Below are positions 6,891-14,473 of a stretch of 15,347 nucleotides of DNA, piece after piece. Position numbers and translations under genes: made by a program. This DNA comes from Deltaproteobacteria bacterium (GTDB lineage: Bacteria; Desulfobacterota; GWC2-55-46; S146-70), in assembly GCA_015492395.1 (NCBI GenBank), contig WGFD01000104.1, forward strand, positions 1 to 15,347. The letters are read 5' to 3'. Each line of letters starts with the position of its first letter. The first letter of the stretch is position 1. The notes below the pieces were generated by a model. That model was not told where the DNA came from and ran no database searches. It saw only the letters and a list, made by a program, of their open reading frames with translations.

Positions 6891-8375
6891 TCAAAGTTTC
6901 TTTCTTATATTGATCTTGGATAACTCATCCTTCGGCGCGGGGAGCATCCGGCGGAGTTTCTTTCTCGTCCTGCCTGTCTTCTTTTCCACTTCACGCGCCA
7001 GAAGCCTTGGGATGAGGAGGGGAAGCCGGCGTGTGAGGAAACGCCATAGATCCTCTTTGGTGAATATCTCAGTGGTTTTAAGCTTCTTGAATATCTTCAC
7101 CAGTCTCGATGGTGTATAGAACTGCTTTTTTATCTTTTTGCCTATCCTGCCCAGTTCGTCAATATCGTAGGTGTCGGAGTATACGAATCCTGTAGTGTTG
7201 TAGTGGTAGCCCGGGGTCTTCTCGATCATATCTTTCATTGCGGAGTACTTTTCAAGCCTCAACTTCATCGCCGATATGGAATCGACCCCGATCCTGTCGG
7301 CGAACTCCGGTATGTACAGCATCTCGTCTCTTGTCTCATCTATATTGCCGAAGATGAAGTAGGCATGGTAGTAGAAGGGGAAGCTCCTCAAGACGGCAAA
7401 GCTCTCCTCGATATCCTTTCGCGTAAACCCCTTATTAAACTGCTTGAGGATCTTATCATGCGGAGACTCTATGCCCATGAGCATAACCCTGAACCCGGCC
7501 TCGTAGGCACGTTCCAGCATCTTGGGGTGTTTTGCCACCTCTAGTCTTGCGTGAGCAACGAACCTCTTGTTGATCTTTTCCTGGATGATAAGGTCACATA
7601 TCCTGGTTATCCTCCTATGGTCCACGAAGAAGTTGTCGTCCGCCATGAATATAACCCTGGCATCGGTGGTCTTCAACTCCTCTACGATCGATTCGGCGCT
7701 TCTCGCAGCATAAGACCTCTTTTGTCCGAGTGGGTTGATGCTGATAGTGCAGAACTTACAATTATAGGGGCATCCTCTGGCCGTAAGGATCGTATCGAAG
7801 CCACTTTCGCTGAGCACGACATTCTTGTTCTTGAGGTAGTACTTGGACCTTCTAAGCTTGCGGTTTGGGTACTTGAGACTTTCTATAGGGGCGAGTTCCC
7901 TTGTGGGATTATGCACTATCCGTCCATTGGATCTGAAGGAGATTCCTTTAATATCACCGAGATCTTTATCCAGCAGTATATCCTGCATGGGCTCTTCTCC
8001 CTCGCCGCGTACGATGATCCCTATGTTAGGGCACCATTCAAAGAGCTCCTCAACATAGTCGGTTGCCTGTTGGCCGCCGACTATGAGATCTATTTCCTTC
8101 GGCATGTGGTTTATGATGGCGATGACGTTTTTGAAGTAGTAGCTCCAGTTGCAGCTTATACATATAAGATCCACGTTTTCGCTTTCAATGAAGCGTATGA
8201 GAGATTCGGGGTTCTGGAGATCAGGCTCCTGTCTCATATCCACTAGTGAGACCCTGCCGACCAGCCCTTCCATGGCGGTCGCCACATACTCGAGTCCGGT
8301 TGGAGGAAAGAAGCCCATGGCGGCCGAGGACTCCTTTACATAGGGGTTGAGCACAAGGGCATGGTTGTATTTCAT
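6891..8375 (-). CDS. B12-binding-type radical SAM protein of unknown substrate
   Basis: 494 residues. The N-terminal part (about 1-140) reads as the Rossmann-like B12-binding fold seen in this superfamily: PPTGLEYVAT (24-33), LICIS (70-74), LIVGGQQATD (97-106), VRGEGEEP (122-129). The cobalamin-ligating D-x-H-x-x-G motif is absent, so a bound B12, if any, would lack that His ligand. The radical SAM core begins with RGCPYNCKFC; Cys202, Cys206 and Cys209 form C-x3-C-x2-C for the [4Fe-4S] cluster and S-adenosylmethionine. FMADDNFF near 233-240 is the usual DDN strand. After about residue 420 comes a very basic tail rich in Lys/Arg. Start ATG at 8375, with AGGA very close upstream. The family includes methylases and ring-forming enzymes in lipid, pigment and natural product pathways; no subfamily could be named. 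The membrane protein downstream is the only clue. Confidence 0.85.
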   Translation of the reverse strand: MKYNHALVLNPYVKESSAAMGFFPPTGLEYVATAMEGLVGRVSLVDMRQEPDLQNPESLIRFIESENVDLICISCNWSYYFKNVIAIINHMPKEIDLIVGGQQATDYVEELFEWCPNIGIIVRGEGEEPMQDILLDKDLGDIKGISFRSNGRIVHNPTRELAPIESLKYPNRKLRRSKYYLKNKNVVLSESGFDTILTARGCPYNCKFCTISINPLGQKRSYAARSAESIVEELKTTDARVIFMADDNFFVDHRRITRICDLIIQEKINKRFVAHARLEVAKHPKMLERAYEAGFRVMLMGIESPHDKILKQFNKGFTRKDIEESFAVLRSFPFYYHAYFIFGNIDETRDEMLYIPEFADRIGVDSISAMKLRLEKYSAMKDMIEKTPGYHYNTTGFVYSDTYDIDELGRIGKKIKKQFYTPSRLVKIFKKLKTTEIFTKEDLWRFLTRRLPLLIPRLLAREVEKKTGRTRKKLRRMLPAPKDELSKINIRKKL

Positions 8376-8705
8376 ATCCTAACTTCGGCCGCCTATATGG
8401 TTGATTGGGTGATTTAGACTTGTCTATGATGTATAACAGAGTTAACACGGTGGTAGGGGAGATTGCAACCTTTTTTCTGATTAGACATCAACGACGAGTA
8501 TCCGCGTCTATTCGTTGAAAATCGCATTGAACATGCATAGCATGAACATTCCTCCCAACGTGCTACTGAGTTAACTATCGGATATAATAGAAGATAGGTC
8601 TTTCCATTAGGAGATTTCCTGTATGCTACAGTGAGCTTCAATGCTTCATGATTCTGCCTCCATTACTGTTAGGGATCTCCCATAGGTTTCTACAGCACTC
8701 TTCGG
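8376..8705. other. Non-coding spacer upstream of the structured RNA candidate
   Basis: No supportable gene on either strand; the frames present are short, start from TTG or lack ribosome binding sites, and match nothing I know. The stretch must include the radical SAM promoter on the minus strand. On the plus strand a TATAAT box lies at 8583-8588, but the -35 position at 16-18 nt spacing is poor. GAACAT occurs twice as a close direct repeat around 8529-8549. Nothing else was seen. Confidence 0.4.
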
Positions 8706-8767
8706 AGGCTGATAACCTTGTCGTAAACCACAGGGACGCAAGGTAATAGACACCTTTCCATCAGCCT
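8706..8767 (+). ncRNA. Compact structured RNA with c-di-GMP-I (GEMM)-like core, degenerate
   Basis: An outer stem AGGCTGAT (8706-8713) / ATCAGCCT (8760-8767) is perfect over 8 bp. An inner stem ACCTTG (8715-8720) / CAAGGT (8739-8744) is perfect over 6 bp. Its loop contains AAACC (8725-8729), only 3 nt from GGGACGCAA (8733-8741). AAACC ... GGGACGCAA is the most conserved core of the c-di-GMP-I riboswitch, where a longer P1b hairpin with a GNRA loop normally separates the two parts. Here that hairpin is almost deleted and the second long hairpin with its docking receptor is not evident. It lies 108-169 nt upstream of the CFI-box relic on the same strand. Best reading is a decayed riboswitch; a shortened variant or coincidence is possible. 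Confidence 0.35.
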
Positions 8768-8874
8768 ATTCCAAACATACATCCCTGGTTCCGGAGTATA
8801 GTATCATCTCCTGTCATAGTTCGGCGGTAATCAGCAAGGTTACTTTTGTCACATGAAGAACCGGGATATCCGAC

Positions 8875-9198
8875 ATGGATTGGGTTGAAGAAGGCTGCCC
8901 TAGGAGGGACGAGCATCTGCTTACTAACGCTCTGGGAATGGCATCCGTAAAGGCCTGCTACAAACTCTCTCCACCGCTCGCGGAGTTCATACGCAGGCAT
9001 AAGAGGTTGATGGCCGCCGCCCGCTGGGCGCTGACACCGGTTGTATTCTCCATAAAGCACCCTACGATACCGCTGGGATTTGCGGTTACGACGATGGGAC
9101 TGGTAGTAGTTGTCGGAAGAAGGAATAGAGATAAAAGACAGTGGTTTTTGAGCGTTACGGCAAGGATTGGAGTGTGCGCCTGCTGGTCGCTGGACTAA
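8875..9198 (+). pseudogene. C-terminal relic of a CFI-box-CTERM membrane-anchored protein
   Basis: The 107-residue frame contains RRDEHLLTNALG (10-21), then Y-K-L-S-P-P-L-A-E-F-I-R-R-H (29-42) and the helix A-A-A-R-W-A-L-T-P-V-V, a hydrophobic segment at about 64-79 and the basic stop-transfer RRNRDKR. This order matches the conserved tail of CFI-box-CTERM proteins, whose pattern is FRD-x-x-LL-x-N-x-x-G, then Y-x-x-SPP-x-A-x-x-I, then a C-terminal anchor. The CFI box itself (C-F-I-A-T-A-A-Y-G-S) and all upstream protein are missing. A TGA stands in frame 10 codons before the ATG, and no ribosome binding site precedes it. Short CFI-like traces lie out of frame around 8812-8835. About 20 unfamiliar residues follow the basic segment, as if the original stop was lost. 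Role of the parent family: cell-surface or envelope anchoring, poorly understood. Confidence 0.6.
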
Positions 9199-9251
9199 AC
9201 CGGCTACTTGTTTACTATTGTTGCGCAGCCATGGAGGGAGGCTCCTGTCTC

Positions 9252-9467
9252 TTACTCTTCAGGCATATCACTTTCTTCTTCAGTCCCCTTGACCCACACC
9301 TTGCCGGCCGCTATCTCCCTCAATGCGGTCACTATGGGTCTGTTGTCACTCTCGACAAGCGGTTTGGCCCCCTTCAGCAGCACCCTGGCCCTCTGACTTG
9401 CTATATGGACCAGCGTGAACCTGCTGGGTATACTATTGAGGCTGTCCTCAATCGATATCCTTGCCAT
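9252..9467 (-). CDS. rpoZ: RNA polymerase omega subunit
   Basis: 71-residue omega subunit, which helps assemble beta' into RNA polymerase and, in many bacteria, contributes to a ppGpp site. It begins [10 protein letters not shown], with [19 protein letters not shown] (residues 14-32) and the highly conserved [16 protein letters not shown] at 42-57. The ATG at 9467 is chosen because TAGGAGGTGG lies directly upstream on the minus strand and homologues start MARI/MARV. A longer frame from 9536 is open but would precede the Shine-Dalgarno. The acidic tail is short. It follows birA by 98 nt on the same strand rather than gmk, its most common partner. Confidence 0.95.
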   Translation of the reverse strand: MARISIEDSLNSIPSRFTLVHIASQRARVLLKGAKPLVESDNRPIVTALREIAAGKVWVKGTEEESDMPEE

Positions 9468-9499
9468 GTGCCACCTCCTAAAGGGATTTATATGCGATA

Positions 9500-9519
9500 C
9501 TGTCTTTTCTTTAAGACAG
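9500..9519 (-). promoter_or_regulatory. Perfect 7-bp hairpin upstream of rpoZ
   Basis: CTGTCTT (9500-9506) and AAGACAG (9513-9519) pair perfectly around a 6-nt pyrimidine loop (purine on the minus strand). It lies in the birA-rpoZ spacer, 33 nt before the rpoZ start. No U-run follows on the minus strand, so it looks more like an mRNA processing or stability element than a terminator. Confidence 0.35.
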
Positions 9520-9522
9520 AGG

Positions 9523-9554
9523 TTCGGCAAGCTCACTGTCCAGAGCTAGCAGAG
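9523..9554. repeat. REP-like imperfect palindrome
   Basis: The left arm TTCGGCAAGCTC (9523-9534) and right arm GAGCTAGCAGAG (9543-9554) pair over 12 positions with two mismatches and one wobble around an 8-nt loop. The arm resembles the dispersed intergenic palindromes built on GTTCG-x-CAAGCTC / GAGCTTG-x-CGAAC that occur in many bacterial genomes. In the plus strand it reads as the tell-tale peptide P-E-L-A-E-G. Only one copy is seen here, between birA and rpoZ. Confidence 0.5.
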
Positions 9555-9565
9555 GGAGTGGTGAA

Positions 9566-10570
9566 TCAGCCCAGATCCGCGACTACATCTCCGGCAACGA
9601 TCCTCGTCACCTCACCGGTCGAACGTCTTACAAAGAGGGCACCATCACTATCGATACCGACCGCTATTCCTTCGATGGTAGTACCAAACTGACGTACCGC
9701 CACTTCCTTCCCGTCAAGCAGTCCGTACCTCTCCCATCTCTCCCTCACAGGCTCAAAACCTGATTCTAAGAATAGTTTATACCACCTTTCCAAGCTGAAA
9801 TAAAGGTCTTTGAGAAGCGTGGCCCTGGAGGCCCTGCACCCTGTTTCCTCTATGAGCGATGTTGCAAGCGGCCTTAATTCGCTGGGGAATGCCTCTTTTT
9901 CAATATTTACGTTGATTCCTATCCCCAGTATAACGAAACGGACCCTGTCTGCCTCTGCGTCCATCTCGGCCAGTATTCCCGATATCTTCTTGTGTCCCAC
10001 CAGGACGTCGTTGGGCCACTTGAGGAACAGGGAATTCGGTAGAAAGGTCCTTAGAACTTCCAGCACGGCCACCGAAGAGAGCATGGTCAACTTCGGCGCG
10101 TCCATGGGAGGTATGGATGGCCTCAGTATTATCGAGGTATATATGTTTACCCCGGGTGGCGACTCCCAGCGCCTGTTGAGTCTCCCTCTCCCGTTGGTCT
10201 GGCCGTCGGCCATGACGACAGTACCTTCAGGGGCCCCCTCTTTCGCCAACTTATATGCTATGTTATTGGTAGACCCTGCCAGAGGATAAAAGTGCACATC
10301 CTTTCCTATGATCTCCGTATCGAGCCCGCCGGCTATCTCGTAACCATTGTACAGATCATCATCACCCTTCAATCTGTAACCTCTGGAATGTCTTGCCTCG
10401 ATGCGGTAGCCCATCTTCCTCAGAGACGTTATATGCTTCCATACGGCCGTTCTTGACATCCCAAGCTTGTCGCTAATTACCGCACCGGAGACATATCCGT
10501 TGCTGCTGTCCCTGAGTATCTCTATTATCCTGAAACATTGGGCTGAAGCCCTGTTTTGCGTGCCGTTCAC
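9566..10570 (-). CDS. birA: Bifunctional biotin operon repressor / biotin-[acetyl-CoA-carboxylase] ligase
   Basis: 334 residues. BirA makes biotinyl-5'-AMP and biotinylates the carboxyl carrier protein; with an N-terminal winged helix it can also repress biotin genes. The helix-turn-helix is at about 12-66 (ISDKLGMSRTAVWKHI at 32-47). The ligase core has STNN (100-103), GRGRLNRRW (127-135), KWPNDV (184-189) and KISGILAEMD (195-204), then GIGINVN (216-222) and a C-terminal SH3-like domain from about 290. Because the HTH is intact, a regulatory role is likely, although no biotin gene or BirA operator lies in this window. The start is GTG at 10570, overlapping the nadC stop in a GTGA arrangement, which implies translational coupling. 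In many bacteria birA precedes coaX; that gene is absent here. Confidence 0.95.
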   Translation of the reverse strand: MNGTQNRASAQCFRIIEILRDSSNGYVSGAVISDKLGMSRTAVWKHITSLRKMGYRIEARHSRGYRLKGDDDLYNGYEIAGGLDTEIIGKDVHFYPLAGSTNNIAYKLAKEGAPEGTVVMADGQTNGRGRLNRRWESPPGVNIYTSIILRPSIPPMDAPKLTMLSSVAVLEVLRTFLPNSLFLKWPNDVLVGHKKISGILAEMDAEADRVRFVILGIGINVNIEKEAFPSELRPLATSLIEETGCRASRATLLKDLYFSLERWYKLFLESGFEPVRERWERYGLLDGKEVAVRQFGTTIEGIAVGIDSDGALFVRRSTGEVTRIVAGDVVADLG

Positions 10571-11442
10571 CGTATGTCCTCGATCTTCAGGGATATATCC
10601 TTGGCCCTGACTGAGTGTGTGATGGCCCCGATGGATATAAAATCTATCCCAGTTCGTGCGACCCTGGATATGTTCTTTATATTTACGCCGCCTGAAACCT
10701 CCAGCCTGGCACGCCCAGCGACCTTTTTGACCGCTCTTTTAATATCCGCGATATCCATGTTGTCCAGCATTATGATGTCCGCGCCGCTTTCAACGGCTTC
10801 GCCCACTTCGTCAAGCCCCCTCGTCTCCACCTCTATGTGTATGGATGCAGTCTTCTTTTTACTCCTGAGCCGAGTCACGGCTTCCCTTATACCGCCGACG
10901 GCATCTATATGGTTGTCTTTGATCAGTATGGCGTCGAAGAGGCCGAACCTGTGGTTGAAACCGCCACCGGCCTTTACTGCGTACTTTTCGAGAACCCTCA
11001 GGCATGGGGTGGTCTTCCTCGTATCCAGTATCCTGACATGGGTGTCTCCAAGTCTGTTGACAAACTCCCTTGTCAACGTTGCGATCCCAGAGAGTCTCTG
11101 CAGGAAGTTGAGCGCGACCCTCTCTGCAGTCAGTATCCTGGACAACCTGCCCGTGACCCTGGCTATTACCGTGCCCGAGTCTACAAGTTCACCATCCTCC
11201 ACCATGGGTTCGAATATGATGTCCCTGCCTACCGTTCTGAATACCTTGTTTGCTACGAACAGTCCCGCAACAACCATCTCCTCCTTGGCTACAATGATTC
11301 CGTGCCCTTTAGCGGTTCTTGGGATGATAGACTCTGTAGTTATATCACCGGGACCTATGTCCTCCGCGAGGGATGCCTTGATAAGACGGTTCAGGTAGGT
11401 CCTATAAGGACCGGTTATCGGTAGATTCTTCTTTCTGGCCAT
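10567..11442 (-). CDS. nadC: Nicotinate-nucleotide pyrophosphorylase (carboxylating), quinolinate phosphoribosyltransferase
   Basis: 291-residue cytosolic enzyme converting quinolinate and PRPP to nicotinate mononucleotide, CO2 and pyrophosphate in de novo NAD synthesis. Family landmarks: LAEDIGPGDITT (25-36), ERVALNFLQRLSG (107-119), DTRKTTPC (140-147), NHRFGL (163-168), IKDNH (174-178), then HIEVE and the barrel strands IIMLDNM and EVSGGVN. Length is typical. The ATG at 11442 has GGAG immediately upstream. It starts 9 nt after the valS stop and overlaps birA by 4 nt, so the three are almost certainly co-transcribed. nadA and nadB are not in the window. Confidence 0.97.
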   Translation of the reverse strand: MARKKNLPITGPYRTYLNRLIKASLAEDIGPGDITTESIIPRTAKGHGIIVAKEEMVVAGLFVANKVFRTVGRDIIFEPMVEDGELVDSGTVIARVTGRLSRILTAERVALNFLQRLSGIATLTREFVNRLGDTHVRILDTRKTTPCLRVLEKYAVKAGGGFNHRFGLFDAILIKDNHIDAVGGIREAVTRLRSKKKTASIHIEVETRGLDEVGEAVESGADIIMLDNMDIADIKRAVKKVAGRARLEVSGGVNIKNISRVARTGIDFISIGAITHSVRAKDISLKIEDIR

Positions 11443-11451
11443 CTCCGTACT

Positions 11452-14193
11452 TTAATTGAGATCCACTATCATCTTGATGTTCTTCTCTATCTTTTCTTTC
11501 TTCTCGAGAAGTTCCGCGACCCTTTTTTTGTCTCTATCCACGACCTCCTTGGGGGCCTTTGCCAGGAAGTCTTCGCTCAACAACCTCCTGTTGACGCCGT
11601 CCACTTCCTTTAAGACCTTTTTGATCTCCTTGTCCAGGCGTTTCTTTTCTTCTTCTATGTTCAAGAGGCCCTTCAGCGGCAGGAATATCTCTGCACCCTT
11701 CACAACCGCGGATATGGCCCCCTTCGGCCTTTCTGATCTGGATATCTCGAGGGTGGAGACCTTTGCAAGAAGGCGAATGTATCCGCTTCCATCCATGATG
11801 AGTCTCTCCGGCCTTTCATCCTTAACTGTACATATGATATCGACACGAGATGAAGGTGGTATGTTTACTTCGCTCCTCATATTCCTTATGGCCTTTACCA
11901 CGTCGATGATTACCGACATATCTACATCGACACCGGGATATGGCTCGTAGGCATGTACGGGGAAGGATGAACGCATTACTGCATGGGCTTTGCCTCCTTC
12001 TTTCCCGGAGAGAATGTCCCAGATCTCTTCGGTTATGAATGGCATTACAGGGTGGAGCAGCTTGACAGAGTCTTCGAGAGTCTTCTTCAGCACCGACTGT
12101 GCCGCGCGCCTTCTCTCTTCCCCGAAATCTCCCCTAAGGTCGGGCTTCACCATCTCAACATACCAGTCGCATAGCTCGTGCCATATAAAGCGGTATATGG
12201 CGTTTGCCGCTTCATTGAACCTGTAACCTTCCATCCCTTCTGTGACGGCCCTGACTGCCCTGTTGAGGCGTGAAAGTATCCATCTGTCGGCAAGCGTGTA
12301 AGGTGGTTGATCTGAGCGCCTGAGCGGGTGGTCACCCTCTTCCAGATTCATCAAGGTGAAGCGGGTAAGGTTCCATAGCTTATTACAGAAGTTCCTGTAA
12401 CCTTCTATCCTCTCTTCAGAGAGCTTGATATCACGCCCCTGGCTGGCCATGGCCGCCAGCGTAAACCGGAATGAATCCGTACCGTACTTGTCCATTATCA
12501 CCAGAGGATCGATTACGTTGCCTTTGCTCTTGCTCATCTTCTGTCCTTCCGCGTCCCTCACGAGGGCGTGTATATAGACGTCGTGGAAGGGGACATCTCC
12601 CATGAACTTGAGCCCCATCATCATCATACGCGCAACCCAAAAGAATATGATATCAAAACCGGTAACGAGCGCGGCCGTCGGATAGTACCTCTTGAGTGCC
12701 GGTGTATCATCCGGCCATCCCAATGTAGAAAACGGCCATAGTGCGGACGAAAACCACGTATCAAGGACATCACTGTCTCTTATGAGCTCTTCACTGCCGC
12801 AGTCAGGGCACCTCTCGGGTTCGGTCCTGGATACTATAGCTTTGGCATGGGAAGATGCCCTCTTCTCTCCATGGATTTCATGTATCCTGTCCTCATTGCA
12901 ATTTAAACAGTACCAGGCGGGGACTTGGTGGCCCCACCATATCTGGCGTGATATGCACCAGTCCTTGATGTTCTTCATCCAGTCGAAGAAGGTATTCTCC
13001 CAACTCTTCGGTATGAACCTGCTCCTCCCACTTTCAACCCCTTTTATGGCCTCCTCCGCGAGGGAGGCGATCCTTACAAACCACTGTGGGGAGAGGTATG
13101 GTTCAACCACTGTCTTGCATCTGTAACACCTTCCTACGGCGTGTTTGTGGTCTTCGGTCTTGGTAATGAAACCCCTCTCCTTCAGGATGTGGATTACCTT
13201 CTCCCGCGCCTTGTGGGCGTGGAGACCGGCTACTCTTTCTATGATATCGTTGTCGACATCGTCGATGACCTGTTTCATATGGGCCCTCTCGTCCAGTAGG
13301 ACTATCTTCCTAAGGCCGTGCCTCTCTCCAGCATCGAAGTCGTTGAAGTCGTGCGCGGGTGTTATCTTGACGGCGCCTGTACCGAAGCCGGTATCGACCA
13401 TTGCGTCCGAGATGACCGGTATCCTTCTTGAGGTAAGGGGAAGGAGCACATCTCTGCCCACCAGGTCCTTGTACCGCCCGTCATCCGGGTGCACCGCCAC
13501 CGCGGTGTCACCGAGCAAGGTCTCGGGTCTGGTAGTGGCGACGGTTATAAATCTCTCGGAATCGTCGATAAGGTGATATCTTACGTAGTAGAGTTTGCCG
13601 TGGGTCTCCTCGTGCTCCACCTCTATATCGGAGAGCGCGGTCAGGCACCTTGGACACCAGTTGATAAGGCGCTCATCCCTGTAAATCTGTCCATCTTCAT
13701 GGAGCGTAACAAAGACCTCCCGTACGGCCCGGCTGAGCTGGGGACTCATAGTGAACTGTTCCATCGACCAATCGCAGGAGACACCCAGTCTCTTGAGCTG
13801 ATTGACAATAAGCCCGCCGGACTCGTCCTTCCAGTGCCAGACCCTCTCAATGAATCTCTTCCGCCCCAGGTCATGCCTGTCCACCCCTTCCTTGGCCAAC
13901 ATCCGCTCCACTACATTCTGTGTTGCTATGCCGGCGTGGTCGGTTCCGGGTATCCATAGGACATCAAAGCCCTGCATTCTCTTGTATCTGGCCAATATGT
14001 CCTGGAGGGTGTTATTGAGGGCATGCCCCATATGTAAAGAGCCGGTAACGTTCGGCGGAGGCATCACCATTGAAAATGGCTGTTTCTCAGAATCCGGTTC
14101 GGCTCTAAACAGTCCGTTATCAAGCCAGCGAGTCAACCACCTGTCTTCCACGGCCTTTGGATTGTACACCTTGTCGATAGCCTTAACATTCAT
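11452..14193 (-). CDS. valS: Valyl-tRNA synthetase
   Basis: 913-residue class Ia synthetase that charges tRNA-Val and edits Thr-tRNA-Val. HIGH motif is HMGH at 54-57; KMSKS is exact at 552-556. The CP1 editing domain shows TTRPET (220-225). Cysteine pairs WCPRC (179-183), CYRC, CLNC and CPDC suggest zinc-ribbon elements in the connective regions. The anticodon-binding helical domain is followed by a ValS C-terminal coiled coil rich in Lys/Glu in the last 70 residues. The ATG at 14193 is chosen: AAAGGA lies 9 nt upstream and the protein then begins just before YNPKAVEDRW as in homologues. The frame is open to 14331, but those 46 residues are unlike ValS. It leads the valS-nadC-birA(-rpoZ) transcript; no T-box consensus was found. 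Confidence 0.97.
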   Translation of the reverse strand: MNVKAIDKVYNPKAVEDRWLTRWLDNGLFRAEPDSEKQPFSMVMPPPNVTGSLHMGHALNNTLQDILARYKRMQGFDVLWIPGTDHAGIATQNVVERMLAKEGVDRHDLGRKRFIERVWHWKDESGGLIVNQLKRLGVSCDWSMEQFTMSPQLSRAVREVFVTLHEDGQIYRDERLINWCPRCLTALSDIEVEHEETHGKLYYVRYHLIDDSERFITVATTRPETLLGDTAVAVHPDDGRYKDLVGRDVLLPLTSRRIPVISDAMVDTGFGTGAVKITPAHDFNDFDAGERHGLRKIVLLDERAHMKQVIDDVDNDIIERVAGLHAHKAREKVIHILKERGFITKTEDHKHAVGRCYRCKTVVEPYLSPQWFVRIASLAEEAIKGVESGRSRFIPKSWENTFFDWMKNIKDWCISRQIWWGHQVPAWYCLNCNEDRIHEIHGEKRASSHAKAIVSRTEPERCPDCGSEELIRDSDVLDTWFSSALWPFSTLGWPDDTPALKRYYPTAALVTGFDIIFFWVARMMMMGLKFMGDVPFHDVYIHALVRDAEGQKMSKSKGNVIDPLVIMDKYGTDSFRFTLAAMASQGRDIKLSEERIEGYRNFCNKLWNLTRFTLMNLEEGDHPLRRSDQPPYTLADRWILSRLNRAVRAVTEGMEGYRFNEAANAIYRFIWHELCDWYVEMVKPDLRGDFGEERRRAAQSVLKKTLEDSVKLLHPVMPFITEEIWDILSGKEGGKAHAVMRSSFPVHAYEPYPGVDVDMSVIIDVVKAIRNMRSEVNIPPSSRVDIICTVKDERPERLIMDGSGYIRLLAKVSTLEISRSERPKGAISAVVKGAEIFLPLKGLLNIEEEKKRLDKEIKKVLKEVDGVNRRLLSEDFLAKAPKEVVDRDKKRVAELLEKKEKIEKNIKMIVDLN

Positions 14194-14402
14194 CGTATTG
14201 GTTCCTTTCGAGTAAGTATCGGTGGATTCGCAAGAGCCCGGCTTCAGGCCTTTAGCGAAGATGTCCGGGTAACAGGCGTGCGGACCACAAATAACGGACA
14301 TACCTTTCGGCTCCTCGAATCGCCGGCCCATGTACGATATACAGACATGTGCAATGGGAGCGCGAATACAGCGCGCTGATTCTCTGGGAAGCCGTCGATA
14401 CT
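14194..14402 (-). promoter_or_regulatory. valS leader / promoter-bearing spacer
   Basis: About 210 nt between the terminator of the upstream gene and the valS ATG, so valS should have its own promoter here. AGCGCG (14359-14364) / CGCGCT (14372-14377) form a 6-bp hairpin with a 7-nt loop. A TTGCAC box lies at about 14348-14353 on the minus strand, but no convincing -10 at normal spacing was found. The remaining spacer is in frame with valS but shows no coding signal. Confidence 0.35.
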
Positions 14403-14426
14403 AAAAAAGGGATTATTGCTAATCCC
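14403..14426 (-). terminator. Rho-independent terminator of the acidic-protein gene
   Basis: On the minus strand GGGATT-agcaat-AATCCC is followed directly by TTTTTT (the complement is AAAAAA at 14403-14408, GGGATT at 14409-14414 and AATCCC at 14421-14426). A 6-bp stem, 6-nt loop and six-U tail is a textbook intrinsic terminator, 47 nt downstream of the preceding stop codon. Confidence 0.85.
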
Positions 14427-14473
14427 AGTCTTTATCTTGCTATCAAATTATACAAGAGGCTAGTCGTCCATCA

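Noticed and set aside
7551..8246. Plus-strand 231-residue frame opposite the radical SAM gene
   Set aside because: A long antisense shadow; the opposite strand has clear cluster-binding cysteines and domain structure.
8414..8641. Minus-strand 75-residue frame starting TTG
   Set aside because: No ribosome binding site, no recognisable domain, and it sits in AT-rich non-coding sequence.
8376..8874. tRNA or insertion sequence remnant in the large spacer
   Set aside because: No GGTTCRA T-arm with acceptor pairing, and no transposase fragment or flanking inverted repeats with target duplication were seen.
9468..9536. Extension of rpoZ to 9536
   Set aside because: The extra residues lie upstream of a perfect Shine-Dalgarno and over a hairpin; omega proteins start MARI/MARV.
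9141..9692. Plus-strand 183-residue frame
   Set aside because: It runs antisense to rpoZ and the 3' end of birA; its P-E-L-A-E-G segment is the translation of the REP-like palindrome.
14194..14331. In-frame 46-residue N-terminal extension of valS
   Set aside because: No similarity to ValS and no ribosome binding site at 14331; the ATG at 14193 with AAAGGA fits homologues.
14194..14402. T-box leader for valS
   Set aside because: No AGGGUGGNACCGCG-type antiterminator bulge or specifier loop could be found on the minus strand, and the nearby terminator belongs to the upstream gene.
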